Shown here piece after piece: positions 23,203-31,748 of a stretch of 38,338 bases of DNA. The stretch is from Thermoleophilaceae bacterium. Its GTDB lineage: Bacteria; Actinomycetota; Thermoleophilia; Solirubrobacterales; Thermoleophilaceae. Position 1 is the first letter of the stretch. Every line of letters starts with the position of its first letter. The notes under the pieces were generated by a model. It searched no databases. It was not told where the DNA came from and saw only the letters and a program-made list of their open reading frames with translations. A program made the translations under genes and the position numbers. Location: positions 1-38,338 of the forward strand of contig JAFGJG010000135.1 in NCBI GenBank assembly GCA_016929195.1, read 5' to 3'.

Positions 23203-24156
23203 ATGCGTCTCGACGTCGATCGGATCCACGCCGCCGTGGAGGCCATCGACCCGGTCTTCCTGGACTCGCCGCAGTACGAGTGCGGCCCGCTCGGGGGAGC
23301 GCTCGGCTGCGCGGTCACGCTCAAGGTGGAGACGCTCAATCCCGTGCGCTGCTTCAAGGGCCGCGGCACGGACACCGTCATGGCCTCTCTGGACGGGAGG
23401 GCCGCGGTCTGCGCGAGCGCCGGAAACCTCGGTCAGGCGCTCGCGTACAGCGGCGCCCGGAGCGGGATCGCCGTTACGGTCATGGCCGGCCGCACCGCCA
23501 ACCCGCTGAAGGTGGAGCGGATGCGCGCGCTCGGCGCGGAGGTGCGAATCGTGGGCGAGGACATCGAGGACGCGCGCGCGGCCGCCCAGCGGCTGGCCGA
23601 GGAGGGGGGCGCCCGGCTGATCGAGGACAGCCTCGACCTGGCGACCTGTGAGGGAGCCGGGACGATCGGCCTCGAGCTTCTGGCGGGTGGCGACCGGATC
23701 GACACCCTGCTGATCGCGCTCGGCGGCGGCGCGCTGGCGGCCGGCATCGGCTGTGTGGCCAAGGCGCTCGCGCCGGGCGTCGAGGTGGTCACGGTCCAGC
23801 CGGCGGGCGCGCCGGCGATGACGCTGTCGTGGCGCCGGCGCGAGGTCGTGGAGACCGACTCGATGGACACGATCGCCGACGGGGTCGCCGGCCGGTGCCC
23901 GATCCCGGAGGTGCTGGACGACCTCCTGGAGGTCGTGGACGACGCGGTGCTCGTGAGCGAGGACGCCATCAAGGAGGGCATGCGGCTGCTCTACCTGCAC
24001 GCGGGCCTCGTCGTGGAGCCCTCGGCGGCGCTCGGCGTGGCCGCGATACTCGAGGACCCCGAGCGCTTCGCCGGACGGCGCGTGGCGACGATCGTGTGCG
24101 GGAGCAACGTCGCCACCGCCGACTTCGAGCGCTGGGTGCTCTCGAGCTCAGGCTGA
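23203..24156 (+). CDS. PLP-dependent threonine/serine dehydratase-like enzyme
   Basis: The 317-residue fold type II enzyme shows NPVRCFKGRG with the PLP lysine (Lys52), an SAGNLGQA asparagine loop (about 72-79) and a phosphate-binding glycine loop ALGGGALAAG (174-176). These are hallmarks of threonine dehydratase, serine dehydratase and serine racemase-like proteins. There is no ACT regulatory domain, so it is the short, catabolic-like type. The residue before the PLP lysine is Phe as usual, but the flank reads 'VRC' rather than 'TGS', so substrate may differ. The start ATG 23203 has GATCAT 7 nt upstream. The gene converges with the HtrA-like protease, 4 nt apart. Confidence 0.85.
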   Translation: MRLDVDRIHAAVEAIDPVFLDSPQYECGPLGGALGCAVTLKVETLNPVRCFKGRGTDTVMASLDGRAAVCASAGNLGQALAYSGARSGIAVTVMAGRTANPLKVERMRALGAEVRIVGEDIEDARAAAQRLAEEGGARLIEDSLDLATCEGAGTIGLELLAGGDRIDTLLIALGGGALAAGIGCVAKALAPGVEVVTVQPAGAPAMTLSWRRREVVETDSMDTIADGVAGRCPIPEVLDDLLEVVDDAVLVSEDAIKEGMRLLYLHAGLVVEPSAALGVAAILEDPERFAGRRVATIVCGSNVATADFERWVLSSSG

Positions 24157-24160
24157 GCCG

Positions 24161-25525
24161 CTAGGCCAGCGGCAGCCGGACGCGCGCGGCGCGCGCCGCA
24201 CCCGGGCGCAGCACCGAGAGCGTGACGGCGCGGCGGGCGCCGCTCAGCTCCAGGGCGTCGCAGTACCCCGCCAGCGAGTTGCCGACCGGCCGGCCGTCCA
24301 CGGCCACGAGGAGGGAGCCGCCGAGACGGGCGCGGGCCGCCGGTGTGCCGGGTGCCGCTCCCGTGATCGGGATCCCGGCGGGCAGCCCGCGCCGTCTCAG
24401 CTCTGCCGGCGTCAGGTAGCGGAAGCTCGCCCCTGTCCACCCGATCGAGCGCCCGGTGCGCAGCCGGTCCGCGATCTCCCGCACGCGGTCGACGCCGATC
24501 GCATAGTTCTGGCCCTGGACGATCCGGCCCTCCGGATTGATCGTCCGCCCGGCCGAGGTGACTCCGATCACCCGGCCGTCGAGATCGAGCAGCGGCCCGC
24601 CCGAGTTGCCCGGGTTGATCGCGGCGTCCGTCTGGATCACGTTCGGGTAGCGCGGCAGGTCGAGGCTCCGCTCCCGGTAGGCGCTCCCCGCGACCGACAC
24701 GACGCCCGTCGTGGAGGTGAGGCTGGCCTCGAGCGAGGCGTTCCGCGGATAGCCGACGGCGACCACCGTCTCGCCGAGCGCGAGGTCGGATTGGCGGCCG
24801 AGCGGCAGCGACGCGAGCCCGGCCGCGCCGGCCACTCGCAGGACCGCGAGGTCCTCGCAGGGGGCGACGCCCACGCGCCGCGCGGAGCGGAGCTCGCCGC
24901 CGACGCCCACCTGGAGCGGACCGGGCACGCTGGCCACGTGCGAGTTCGTGACGATCAGCCCCGCGCGCCCGTCGAGCACCCAACCCGTGCCGTTCCCGTC
25001 GGCGCTCTGGATGAGCACCGTCCCCGGCTCGGCCGCGCGGACGACCCGCTGGACGGCGTCGGGATCGGAGGCGGTGAACAGCAGGACCGCCACGACGGCC
25101 GCCGCGACGAGCGCGAGGCCGCTGAGCACGCTCGCCCGCCGGGCCGAGCGCCGGACCTTGATGCGCTCGATCGCGGAGTGGGTCTTCGAGCGGAACTCGC
25201 CGAACACCGTCGCCTGGCCCGCCCCGCCGCCGGGGCTCGACACGAGCACGGTGTCGCCGACCTGGATCTGCGCCTGCCCGTCGATCTCCGCCGACTCCAC
25301 GCGGCGCCCGTCGAGGAAGGTTCCGTTGCTCGAGCCGAGGTCGACCAGCGACACGCGGCCGTCCGCGCCGGGCTCGAGGGCGGCGTGATGGCGGGACACC
25401 TTCCCGTCCGGGACCGTGATGTCGCAGTCGTCGGCGCGGCCGATGACGATCCGCCCTCCCACGACGGTGACGGACGCCCCGCGCGCCTCCCCCGAGCGGA
25501 CGGTCAGCCGGACCGGCGCGCTCAT
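24161..25525 (-). CDS. Membrane-anchored HtrA-like serine protease with cytoplasmic FHA domain
   Basis: The 454-residue protein reads inside to outside. An FHA domain (about residues 6-98) has phosphothreonine-binding residues in GR (29-30), SRHH (44-47) and SSNGT (65-69). A basic stretch and one transmembrane helix (134-152) follow. Then comes a trypsin-fold protease with catalytic His196 (TNSHVA), Asp225 (EDLAVL) and Ser308 (NPGNSGGP), and a C-terminal PDZ-like region (about 365-454). FHA domains bind phosphothreonine, so a Ser/Thr kinase could control this protease from inside the cell; a kinase is encoded 2 kb away at 27449. ATG 25525 overlaps the stop of the CAP lipoprotein in ATGA. Confidence 0.92.
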   Translation of the reverse strand: MSAPVRLTVRSGEARGASVTVVGGRIVIGRADDCDITVPDGKVSRHHAALEPGADGRVSLVDLGSSNGTFLDGRRVESAEIDGQAQIQVGDTVLVSSPGGGAGQATVFGEFRSKTHSAIERIKVRRSARRASVLSGLALVAAAVVAVLLFTASDPDAVQRVVRAAEPGTVLIQSADGNGTGWVLDGRAGLIVTNSHVASVPGPLQVGVGGELRSARRVGVAPCEDLAVLRVAGAAGLASLPLGRQSDLALGETVVAVGYPRNASLEASLTSTTGVVSVAGSAYRERSLDLPRYPNVIQTDAAINPGNSGGPLLDLDGRVIGVTSAGRTINPEGRIVQGQNYAIGVDRVREIADRLRTGRSIGWTGASFRYLTPAELRRRGLPAGIPITGAAPGTPAARARLGGSLLVAVDGRPVGNSLAGYCDALELSGARRAVTLSVLRPGAARAARVRLPLA

Positions 25526-26235
25526 CGACTCCCGCGGACCCCGAACTCGTTGCCGTAGGTCGCGGCCTGCATGGAGCGCCCTCCCCGGACGGGCGCGCCG
25601 AGCGCGATGCCGATTCCGGCCTCGCGGAAGCGGCGGTCCAGGATGTTCGCCCTGTGCGTCGGGCTGCCCATCCAGAGGGTCACGATGCTGCGCGGCGTGC
25701 CGGTCTGCCCCCCGCCCCAGGCGAGGTTCTCCCCCACGGTCCACGACCGGCGCCCGCCCATGTAGCCGCTCGCCTTGATGCGACCGGTGAACCCGCCGCC
25801 ACCGCGCGTCTCGTGCGCGAAGTAGGACCGGGTCACCATGTCCTGGGCGTGGCCGAGGCCCGCCCGGGCGAGCCGCCGGTTGGCGCGGAGCACGGACAGG
25901 CCGCGGCTCCTGCGCTCGGCGTTGATCAGGCAGAGGGTCGACCGCGCCACCTGGCCGAGGTTGGATCCGCTCGGCACGAGGTCCGTGCCGCTGCAGCTGC
26001 GGCCCGGCGCGCCGACCGCGCCGGAATCGTCGAGATCGTCCAGCGGGGGCTCGCTCGGGACGACCTCCGCCCCGTCACCTCCGGGGCCGCTGCCGTTGGT
26101 CGCCACGCGCGCCTCGCCGATGCCGCTGCCGGTGGACGCCTGGCGGGTGCCCGTCCCGTCGCTGCCGCACGCGGCCGCGAACGCGGCGGCGAGCACTGCA
26201 AAGGTCGCGATGAGGGCCTCTCGCTTGCGGGGCAA
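25522..26235 (-). CDS. CAP/SCP-domain lipoprotein
   Basis: The 237-residue product has a lipoprotein-type signal peptide (MPRKREALIATFAVLAAAF) with the lipobox cysteine Cys23, then a Gly/Ser/Asp-rich linker. A CAP domain follows from about residue 95: 'LINAERRSRGLSVLRANRRLARAGLGHAQDM', SYFAHETRGG, VGENLAWG, a THRANILD motif and 'IGIALG'. CAP family proteins are extracellular and their biochemical roles vary. The TTG start at 26235 is unusual but is backed by AGGAGG 7 nt upstream. Longer readings upstream have no ribosome site. The stop overlaps the protease start. Confidence 0.87.
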   Translation of the reverse strand: MPRKREALIATFAVLAAAFAAACGSDGTGTRQASTGSGIGEARVATNGSGPGGDGAEVVPSEPPLDDLDDSGAVGAPGRSCSGTDLVPSGSNLGQVARSTLCLINAERRSRGLSVLRANRRLARAGLGHAQDMVTRSYFAHETRGGGGFTGRIKASGYMGGRRSWTVGENLAWGGGQTGTPRSIVTLWMGSPTHRANILDRRFREAGIGIALGAPVRGGRSMQAATYGNEFGVRGSR

Positions 26236-26430
26236 ATCCGTGTCCTCCTGGCTTTTCGGGCTGGGTTCAGCGTCGGTTCCAGCCAGATGACACGGTGCGG
26301 CGGGGACCGCAACCCGTATCGACCCGTTCCGAGGGCCGGCACACAGGACGGTGGGCCGAGACTGGACGGATGTCGTAGGAATAGGCCCTTGCGCCTGCAG
26401 CCGAGCGGCTCCCGCGGCGACGTTCCACCC

Positions 26431-27459
26431 GTGGCGACGGCGGCGAGCCAACCCGTGAAGAGCGCCTGCGTGCTGGTTGTGGACGACGAGGCCGCGAACG
26501 TGCTCCTGCTCGAACGTCTCCTCGAGGTGTCGGACTTCACGAACGTGGTCTCGACCACCGACTCCTCGCAGGTGGTCTCGCTCTGCACGCAGCACGACCC
26601 GGACCTGATCGTGCTCGACCTCCACATGCCCGACCCGGACGGGTTCGAGGTGATGGGGATGCTCACCCCGTGGATCAACGGGCCGACGAAGCTGCCCGTC
26701 CTCGTCGCCACGGCCGACGTCAACCCGGAGACGAAGCGCCGGGCGCTCGCCGCCGGCGCACGCGACTTCCTCACGAAGCCGCTCGACCCGAGCGAGGTCG
26801 TCGTCCGCATCGCGAACCTGCTCGAGTCGCGCCTGCTCCAGCTGGAGCTGCGCGATCAGGCGAAGTCGCTCGAGCTTGCGGTCGAGGAGCTCGAGGCGAT
26901 CGAGCCGCTTGCCACGGCCGCCGCCTTCCGCGACGACGACCAGGCGGAGCATGCGCTCCGGGTGGCCCGAACCTCGGCGCTCGTGGCCGAGAGCCTCCGG
27001 CTCAGCCCCGAGACCGTGGACCTGATCGGCCGCGCGGCGCGGCTTCACGACATCGGCAAGATCGGCCTGCCGGACGACGTTCTGCTGGCTCCCGGGCGGC
27101 TCGCGCCGGAGGACGCGGAGCTCGTGAAGCTGCACGCGGAGATCGGCGCCGAGATCCTCGGCAAGAGCCGCAGCAGGCTGCTCACGATGGCCGCCGAGAT
27201 CGCTCGGACGCACCACGAGCGCTGGGACGGATCCGGCTACCCGCAGGGGCTCAGCGGCGAGCAGATCCCGGTGGCAGGCCGCATCGTCGCGCTGGCCGAC
27301 GCGTTCGACGGGCTCGTGAACCCGCCTCCCGGCACCGAGCCGAGGCCTGTCCCGGACGCCGTGGCCGAGATCAGGCGACGCGGGGGGCGCGAGCTCGACC
27401 CCGCCGTCGTGAGCGCCTTCGACGCGCTCCAGCACGAGGACCTTGCAGATGCGGCTTAA
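26431..27459 (+). CDS. Response regulator with HD-GYP domain (cyclic-di-GMP phosphodiesterase)
   Basis: The 342-residue protein combines a receiver domain with acidic residues Asp18-Asp19, phosphoacceptor Asp63 (LDLHMPD) and Lys116 with a short linker and a full HD-GYP domain. The catalytic HD pair is His206-Asp207 (HDIGKIG), followed by HHERWDGSGYPQG at 261-273. The GYP signature is intact, so it should hydrolyse cyclic di-GMP when phosphorylated. The start is not certain: GTG 26431 is used, GTG 26455 is possible, and TTG 26389 has TAGGAA 7 nt upstream and would add a Pro-rich tail. No sensor histidine kinase lies beside it; instead the next gene is a Ser/Thr kinase overlapping its end. Confidence 0.9.
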   Translation: MATAASQPVKSACVLVVDDEAANVLLLERLLEVSDFTNVVSTTDSSQVVSLCTQHDPDLIVLDLHMPDPDGFEVMGMLTPWINGPTKLPVLVATADVNPETKRRALAAGARDFLTKPLDPSEVVVRIANLLESRLLQLELRDQAKSLELAVEELEAIEPLATAAAFRDDDQAEHALRVARTSALVAESLRLSPETVDLIGRAARLHDIGKIGLPDDVLLAPGRLAPEDAELVKLHAEIGAEILGKSRSRLLTMAAEIARTHHERWDGSGYPQGLSGEQIPVAGRIVALADAFDGLVNPPPGTEPRPVPDAVAEIRRRGGRELDPAVVSAFDALQHEDLADAA

Positions 27460-28669
27460 GACGCCGAGGCCCGCGGCGGAGACCGAGCACGGCACGTCCG
27501 AGCTCGTGCCTCGGGCGGCCGAGATGAACCCCGGCGAGATGCTCGGGGGCTACCGGATCGAGTCGGTGGCCGGGCGCGGCGGAATGGGCGTGGTCTATCG
27601 GGCGACCCACCTCCACCTGGAGCGGACGGTGGCCCTCAAGGTGCTGGGCCTGGAGCTCGTGGACAGTCCCGGCTTCCGAGAGCGCTTCCTCCGCGAGGCG
27701 CGCACGGCCGCCTCGATCAGCCACCCGGGGATGGTCACCGTCTACGACGCCGGCGAGGCCGCCGGCCAGCTTTACATCGCGATGCAGTTCGTGGACGGCA
27801 CGGACCTGAGCGCGCTGCTGCATGCGGAGGGCGCGCTCGAGCCGGGCCGCGTCGTGGGGCTGCTGCGCCAGATCGCCGGGGCCCTCGACGTGGCCCACGG
27901 CATGGGCGTCGTGCATCGCGACGTGAAGCCCGCGAACGTCATGATCGACGGCGAGCTCTGCTACCTGACGGACTTCGGGCTGACGAAGCGGATCACCTCG
28001 GAGACCGTGCTCACGAAGAGCGGCCACTACGTGGGGACCGTCCACTACATGGCACCGGAGCAGGTGGAGGCCGGCGCCGTGGACGGCCGCAGCGACGTCT
28101 ACGCGCTCGCCTGCGTGGCCTTCCACGCGCTCGCCGGCAGCCCGCCCTACGAGCGCGACTCCGAGGTCTCGATCGCGATGGCTCACATGAACGCCCCGCC
28201 GCCGTCGCTGATGGCGCGCAACCCGGACGTCCCCACCGGGCTCGACGCCGTGCTGACCAGGGGCATGTCCAAGAAGCGCGACGACCGCCAGCCGACCTGC
28301 GGCGAGCTCGTCGCCGATCTGGCGGCGGCGCTTCGCGGCGCCGCCACCCAGGCGGGCCCCGCCGCCGAGCGCGCGACGACCGTCCTCGTGGCCGCGAAGG
28401 AGCCGGGAACCCGGGCGGTCGTCCGGGCGAGCTTGAAGCGGCAGGCGCTCGAGCTGCTCGAGGCCTCCGAACCGACCGCGGCACTGCTGATGGCGCGCCG
28501 CGAGCGGCCGGCGCTCGCGGTGGCGGATGCGGAGATGGCTGCCAGGCTGCGCGACGACGGGCTCGAGCTCCCCATCGTCGGGATCGGCGCGGGCGAGTCC
28601 CTGCGCACGCCGTTCTCGGCGCTGCAGCTGATCCACGCGGTGCGGCGCGCCGCGGACAGCGCCTCCTAG
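27449..28669 (+). CDS. Cytoplasmic Ser/Thr protein kinase with degenerate receiver tail
   Basis: The 406-residue protein has a complete Hanks-type kinase domain at about 34-295. It shows the glycine loop GRGGMGVV (42-49), Lys64 (VALK), HRDVKPANV with Asp158 and Asn163, DFG at 175-177 and the APE (202-204). The activation loop is rich in Thr/Ser. There is no transmembrane segment, PASTA repeats or linker, so it stays in the cytoplasm. Residues ~309-402 resemble a response-regulator receiver: TTVLVAAKEPGTRAVVRASLKRQALELLEAS-type start, Asp360 at the phosphoacceptor position, but the acidic pair is lost and the KP motif is replaced by TP. ATG 27449 overlaps the HD-GYP stop by 11 bases; TTG 27443 is an alternative. 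Confidence 0.92.
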   Translation: MRLKTPRPAAETEHGTSELVPRAAEMNPGEMLGGYRIESVAGRGGMGVVYRATHLHLERTVALKVLGLELVDSPGFRERFLREARTAASISHPGMVTVYDAGEAAGQLYIAMQFVDGTDLSALLHAEGALEPGRVVGLLRQIAGALDVAHGMGVVHRDVKPANVMIDGELCYLTDFGLTKRITSETVLTKSGHYVGTVHYMAPEQVEAGAVDGRSDVYALACVAFHALAGSPPYERDSEVSIAMAHMNAPPPSLMARNPDVPTGLDAVLTRGMSKKRDDRQPTCGELVADLAAALRGAATQAGPAAERATTVLVAAKEPGTRAVVRASLKRQALELLEASEPTAALLMARRERPALAVADAEMAARLRDDGLELPIVGIGAGESLRTPFSALQLIHAVRRAADSAS

Positions 28670-28733
28670 CGCCCACGCGCGGCGGTGGCCGGGTACGCGG
28701 TCCGAGCCGCTGACGACGTGGCAGACTCGCGCC

Positions 28734-29612
28734 ATGCCGGGGTGGACGGTCATCGGCGTGCCCATCGACTCCGTCGGCCGTAGCGGCGGGACCGAGCACG
28801 CGCCGCGGGCGCTCCGCGAGGCCGGCGTGGTCGACCTCCTCGGCGCCCGCGACGCCGGCGACCTCGACGTCCGCATCCGCGGCGAGGGCCGCGACCCGGA
28901 GACCGGGATGGTCGGCTCGGGCGACGTGCTCGAGATGACCGCCGCCGTCCGCGCTGCCGTTCGCGAGACCGTCGCCGCAGGCGAGCGGCCGTTCGTCCTC
29001 GGCGGCTGCTGCTCGCTCGTGCCCGGCGCGATGGCGGGGGTCAGGGACGTGAGCGGGACGCTCGGCGTGGCGAACGTGGACGGGCATGTGGACGTCTACG
29101 ACGGCCGGAGCTCGCCCACGGGCGAGGCGGCCGACATGCCGATCGGCGTGGCGCTCGGACGGGATCCCTCCGCCTGGGTCGAGGCCGCCGGCGGCCCGAG
29201 CACCGAGCCGGAGCTCGTGATCGCGCTCGGCGCCCGCGACCCGGAGGAGCGCGCCGACATCGCGGCGCTCATGGCCGGCGAGCTCGCCGGCGTGGAGGCC
29301 CTCTCTCCGGAGGAGCTGCGTGGGCTCGGGCTCGAGGCCGCCGGTCAGCGAAGCGCCGAGCGCCTGGCCGCGCGCGCGGGGCGCTTCTGGGTCCACCTCG
29401 ACGTGGACGTGCTCGACGAGGACGCGATGCCGGCCACCGACTACCTGATGCCCGGCGGCCTGGGGTGGGACGAGCTCGCGCGGCTGCTGCCGCCGCTGGC
29501 CGCGTCGGACGCCCTGGCGGGCGTCAGCCTCGGCTGCGTGAACCCCGAGAAGGACCCGTCCGGGGAGTACGTTCCGCGCACCGCAAGGCTCGTGGCCGCG
29601 GCGTTCGGCTGA
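28734..29612 (+). CDS. Arginase/ureohydrolase-fold protein with altered metal site
   Basis: The 292-residue protein has the ureohydrolase layout. The first metal motif is usually GGDHS but here reads GGCCS (Gly90-Ser94), replacing the ligand His by Cys93. The second motif VDGHVD keeps Asp116, His118 and Asp120. The third motif HLDVDVLDED keeps Asp223 and Asp225. The C-terminal 'NPEKDPSG' helps define the family. Two of the three motifs fit a dinuclear manganese site. Whether it still hydrolyses an arginine, agmatine or formiminoglutamate-type substrate is open. ATG 28734 has CAGACT 6 nt upstream, a near match to the leaderless box. A clear hairpin follows. Confidence 0.8.
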   Translation: MPGWTVIGVPIDSVGRSGGTEHAPRALREAGVVDLLGARDAGDLDVRIRGEGRDPETGMVGSGDVLEMTAAVRAAVRETVAAGERPFVLGGCCSLVPGAMAGVRDVSGTLGVANVDGHVDVYDGRSSPTGEAADMPIGVALGRDPSAWVEAAGGPSTEPELVIALGARDPEERADIAALMAGELAGVEALSPEELRGLGLEAAGQRSAERLAARAGRFWVHLDVDVLDEDAMPATDYLMPGGLGWDELARLLPPLAASDALAGVSLGCVNPEKDPSGEYVPRTARLVAAAFG

Positions 29613-29614
29613 CA

Positions 29615-29634
29615 GTTCCCCCTGGCGGGGGAAC
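29615..29634. terminator. Hairpin after the arginase-fold gene
   Basis: GTTCCCCC (29615-29622) pairs perfectly with GGGGGAAC (29627-29634) around TGGC, two bases after the stop codon. No T run follows. Confidence 0.6.
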
Positions 29635-29646
29635 GACGCGGTCGGA

Positions 29647-29652
29647 TAGGGT
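29647..29652 (+). promoter_or_regulatory. Candidate -10 box (TAGGGT) for the beta-helix gene
   Basis: TAGGGT sits 46 nt before GTG 29699, predicting a leader of about 40 nt. The strong ribosome site of that gene fits a leadered mRNA. Confidence 0.35.
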
Positions 29653-29698
29653 GGCGCACCGCCCTGTAGCCAACGCGAGCTTTGAGGGGAGTCCGCGC

Positions 29699-31744
29699 GT
29701 GAAGACCGAATACCGACGCCGCCTGTTGATCCTGAGCGTCGCCGTCGTGAGCCTTGCGCTCCCGGCCGCGGCATTCGCCCACCTGGAACGGCCCTCGTAC
29801 TGGCCCGACCCGGCTCCGGACCGCTCCGTGAGCCCGGCCGCCGGCGGCAAGGTCCCCTCCCTGCGCTCGCTCGGCTCGGCCGTGAAGGGCTACGGGCCCG
29901 GCAAGGTCCGCGTGGTCTGCCAGGGCCGCGGCGGCTGGAAGTCCCTCTACACGCTCCGCGAGTCGATCTACAAGGCGCGGAAGTACGGCTACCGGATCCG
30001 CCCGAGCCAGCCGAAGCTCTATCTGAGTCGTCGCGAGGCGAGCGAGCTGCTCTGGGAGAACGAGCGGCTCGCCAGGAAGTGCCGGTACAGCGAGATCCAG
30101 CCGGCCGTGTTCGACTCGGGCAACAACGACCGCATCGTGGTCATGCCGGGTCACTACACGGAGCCCACCTCGCGGGCGCAGCCCCTCAACGACCCGCGCT
30201 GCAAGGACATGACGCAGACGGACCGGGGCGGCGCGAAGACGCCGAGCTACCGCTATCAGGTCACATGCCCGAACGACCAGAACCTCATTCACGTCGCGGG
30301 CCGCGCGGTGCCGGACACCCCGCCGCCCTCGCCGCCGCTGCTCAACCGCCAGGGGATCCCGGACCTCGGCCGCTGCCTGCGCTGCAACCTCCAGCTCGAG
30401 GGCTCCGGAGTGAAGCCGACGGACGTGATCATCGACGGCGCATCCGACTACGAGTCGGATGACCCCGAGGCCCGGCCGCGCACGCTCCTGAAGCACGTGA
30501 TCCTCCGCGTGGACCGCGCCGACGGGTTCGTGGCGCACAACTTCACGGTGCGCGGTGCGCTCGAGCACGGCATCTACGTCGAGGAGGCCGACGGCTACCG
30601 GCTCGACACGGTGAAGATGTTCTGGGCCGCCGACTACGGCAACCTGACGTTCACCTCGGACCACGGCCTGTACACCGACTGCGACGGCCTCGGCGCCGGC
30701 GACGCGGTGCTGTATCCCGGCGCCGCCCCCGAGACCGGCGAGCAGGCCGACCTGTCCTTCTATCCCGACGCCCCGCGGATCAACACGACCGTCAGGCGCT
30801 GCGACATGCGCGGCAGCGTGCTCGCGTACTCGGGCTCGATGGGCAACTCGGTCCGGCTCACCCAGAACAACATCTACGGGAACACCGCGGGGATCTCGAC
30901 GGACACGATCTCGGCGGGCGGGCACCCCGGATACCCCGCCGACAGCGTCGAGGTCGACCACAACTACATCTACTCGAACAACCTCGACCTCTTCGGAACG
31001 CCCAACCCGCCGGTGGACCCGGTGGTGGGCATCCTGCCGTCGGGCGTCGGCATCTTCTGGGCCGGCCACAACAACGGCCGCGTGCACGACAACTGGATAT
31101 GGGACAACTGGCGGGCGGGCAGCTGGCTGCTGTCGGTCCCCGACTTCCTGGTCACGCCCGAAGGCCAGATCAACCCGGGCGGCTCGTGCAAGAGCGACCC
31201 GCGCGTGACGCCGGAGCTGTCCACGTCCTGCGGCAACCGCTACTACAACAACCAGCTCGGCCGCGTGCCCAGGGGCTTCAGGCCGTTCGAAGCCCTGTAC
31301 GGCTTCGGCAACAACGTGGGGCCGACCCGCGGCGTCGCGCCCAACGGCGTGGACTTCTGGTGGGACGAGGGCGGCTTGGGCACGGTCTCGGGCAACTGCT
31401 GGTTCAACAACGTCGGAGCCGACGGCACCCTCAGCGGGGTCACCGGCTCGGGCACCGGCGACGGGAACGACGCGCTGCCCACGGACTGCACGAGCACCCG
31501 CTCCGGGGACAGCGTGAAGCTGGCCTACCTGTTGTCCTGCTTCCTGGCGCGCGAGGGCGACCTGCCGCCGGAGCAGTGCGACTGGTTCACGCTGCCGCCG
31601 CAACCGGCCTCGCCGGCCGCCACGGCGAAGCAGAGGGCCTTCGAGCGCGGCGCGCGCGAGTTCCTCAAGACCGCGCGGGCCAAGCAGCTCCAGGACCAGG
31701 TCGACTCGGTCACCGGAATCGCGGACTCCGAGCCTCCTGAGTAG
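29699..31744 (+). CDS. Secreted right-handed parallel beta-helix protein
   Basis: The 681-residue protein has a signal peptide (about residues 1-24, ending in AAAFA). A soluble first third follows, then a parallel beta-helix region (about 250-520) with repeated short strands and stacked Asn motifs such as 'RLTQNNIYGNTAGIS', 'VDHNYIYSNNLDLFG' and 'VHDNWIWDNWRAG'. This resembles pectate-lyase-like or adhesin-type helices. No catalytic triad can be named, so a polysaccharide-binding or -cleaving surface role is inferred. GTG 29699 has GAGGGGAG 8 nt upstream. The partner lipoprotein gene begins 4 nt after the stop. The C-terminal 100 residues are a Cys-containing globular tail. Confidence 0.85.
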   Translation: MKTEYRRRLLILSVAVVSLALPAAAFAHLERPSYWPDPAPDRSVSPAAGGKVPSLRSLGSAVKGYGPGKVRVVCQGRGGWKSLYTLRESIYKARKYGYRIRPSQPKLYLSRREASELLWENERLARKCRYSEIQPAVFDSGNNDRIVVMPGHYTEPTSRAQPLNDPRCKDMTQTDRGGAKTPSYRYQVTCPNDQNLIHVAGRAVPDTPPPSPPLLNRQGIPDLGRCLRCNLQLEGSGVKPTDVIIDGASDYESDDPEARPRTLLKHVILRVDRADGFVAHNFTVRGALEHGIYVEEADGYRLDTVKMFWAADYGNLTFTSDHGLYTDCDGLGAGDAVLYPGAAPETGEQADLSFYPDAPRINTTVRRCDMRGSVLAYSGSMGNSVRLTQNNIYGNTAGISTDTISAGGHPGYPADSVEVDHNYIYSNNLDLFGTPNPPVDPVVGILPSGVGIFWAGHNNGRVHDNWIWDNWRAGSWLLSVPDFLVTPEGQINPGGSCKSDPRVTPELSTSCGNRYYNNQLGRVPRGFRPFEALYGFGNNVGPTRGVAPNGVDFWWDEGGLGTVSGNCWFNNVGADGTLSGVTGSGTGDGNDALPTDCTSTRSGDSVKLAYLLSCFLAREGDLPPEQCDWFTLPPQPASPAATAKQRAFERGAREFLKTARAKQLQDQVDSVTGIADSEPPE

Positions 31745-31748
31745 CGCG

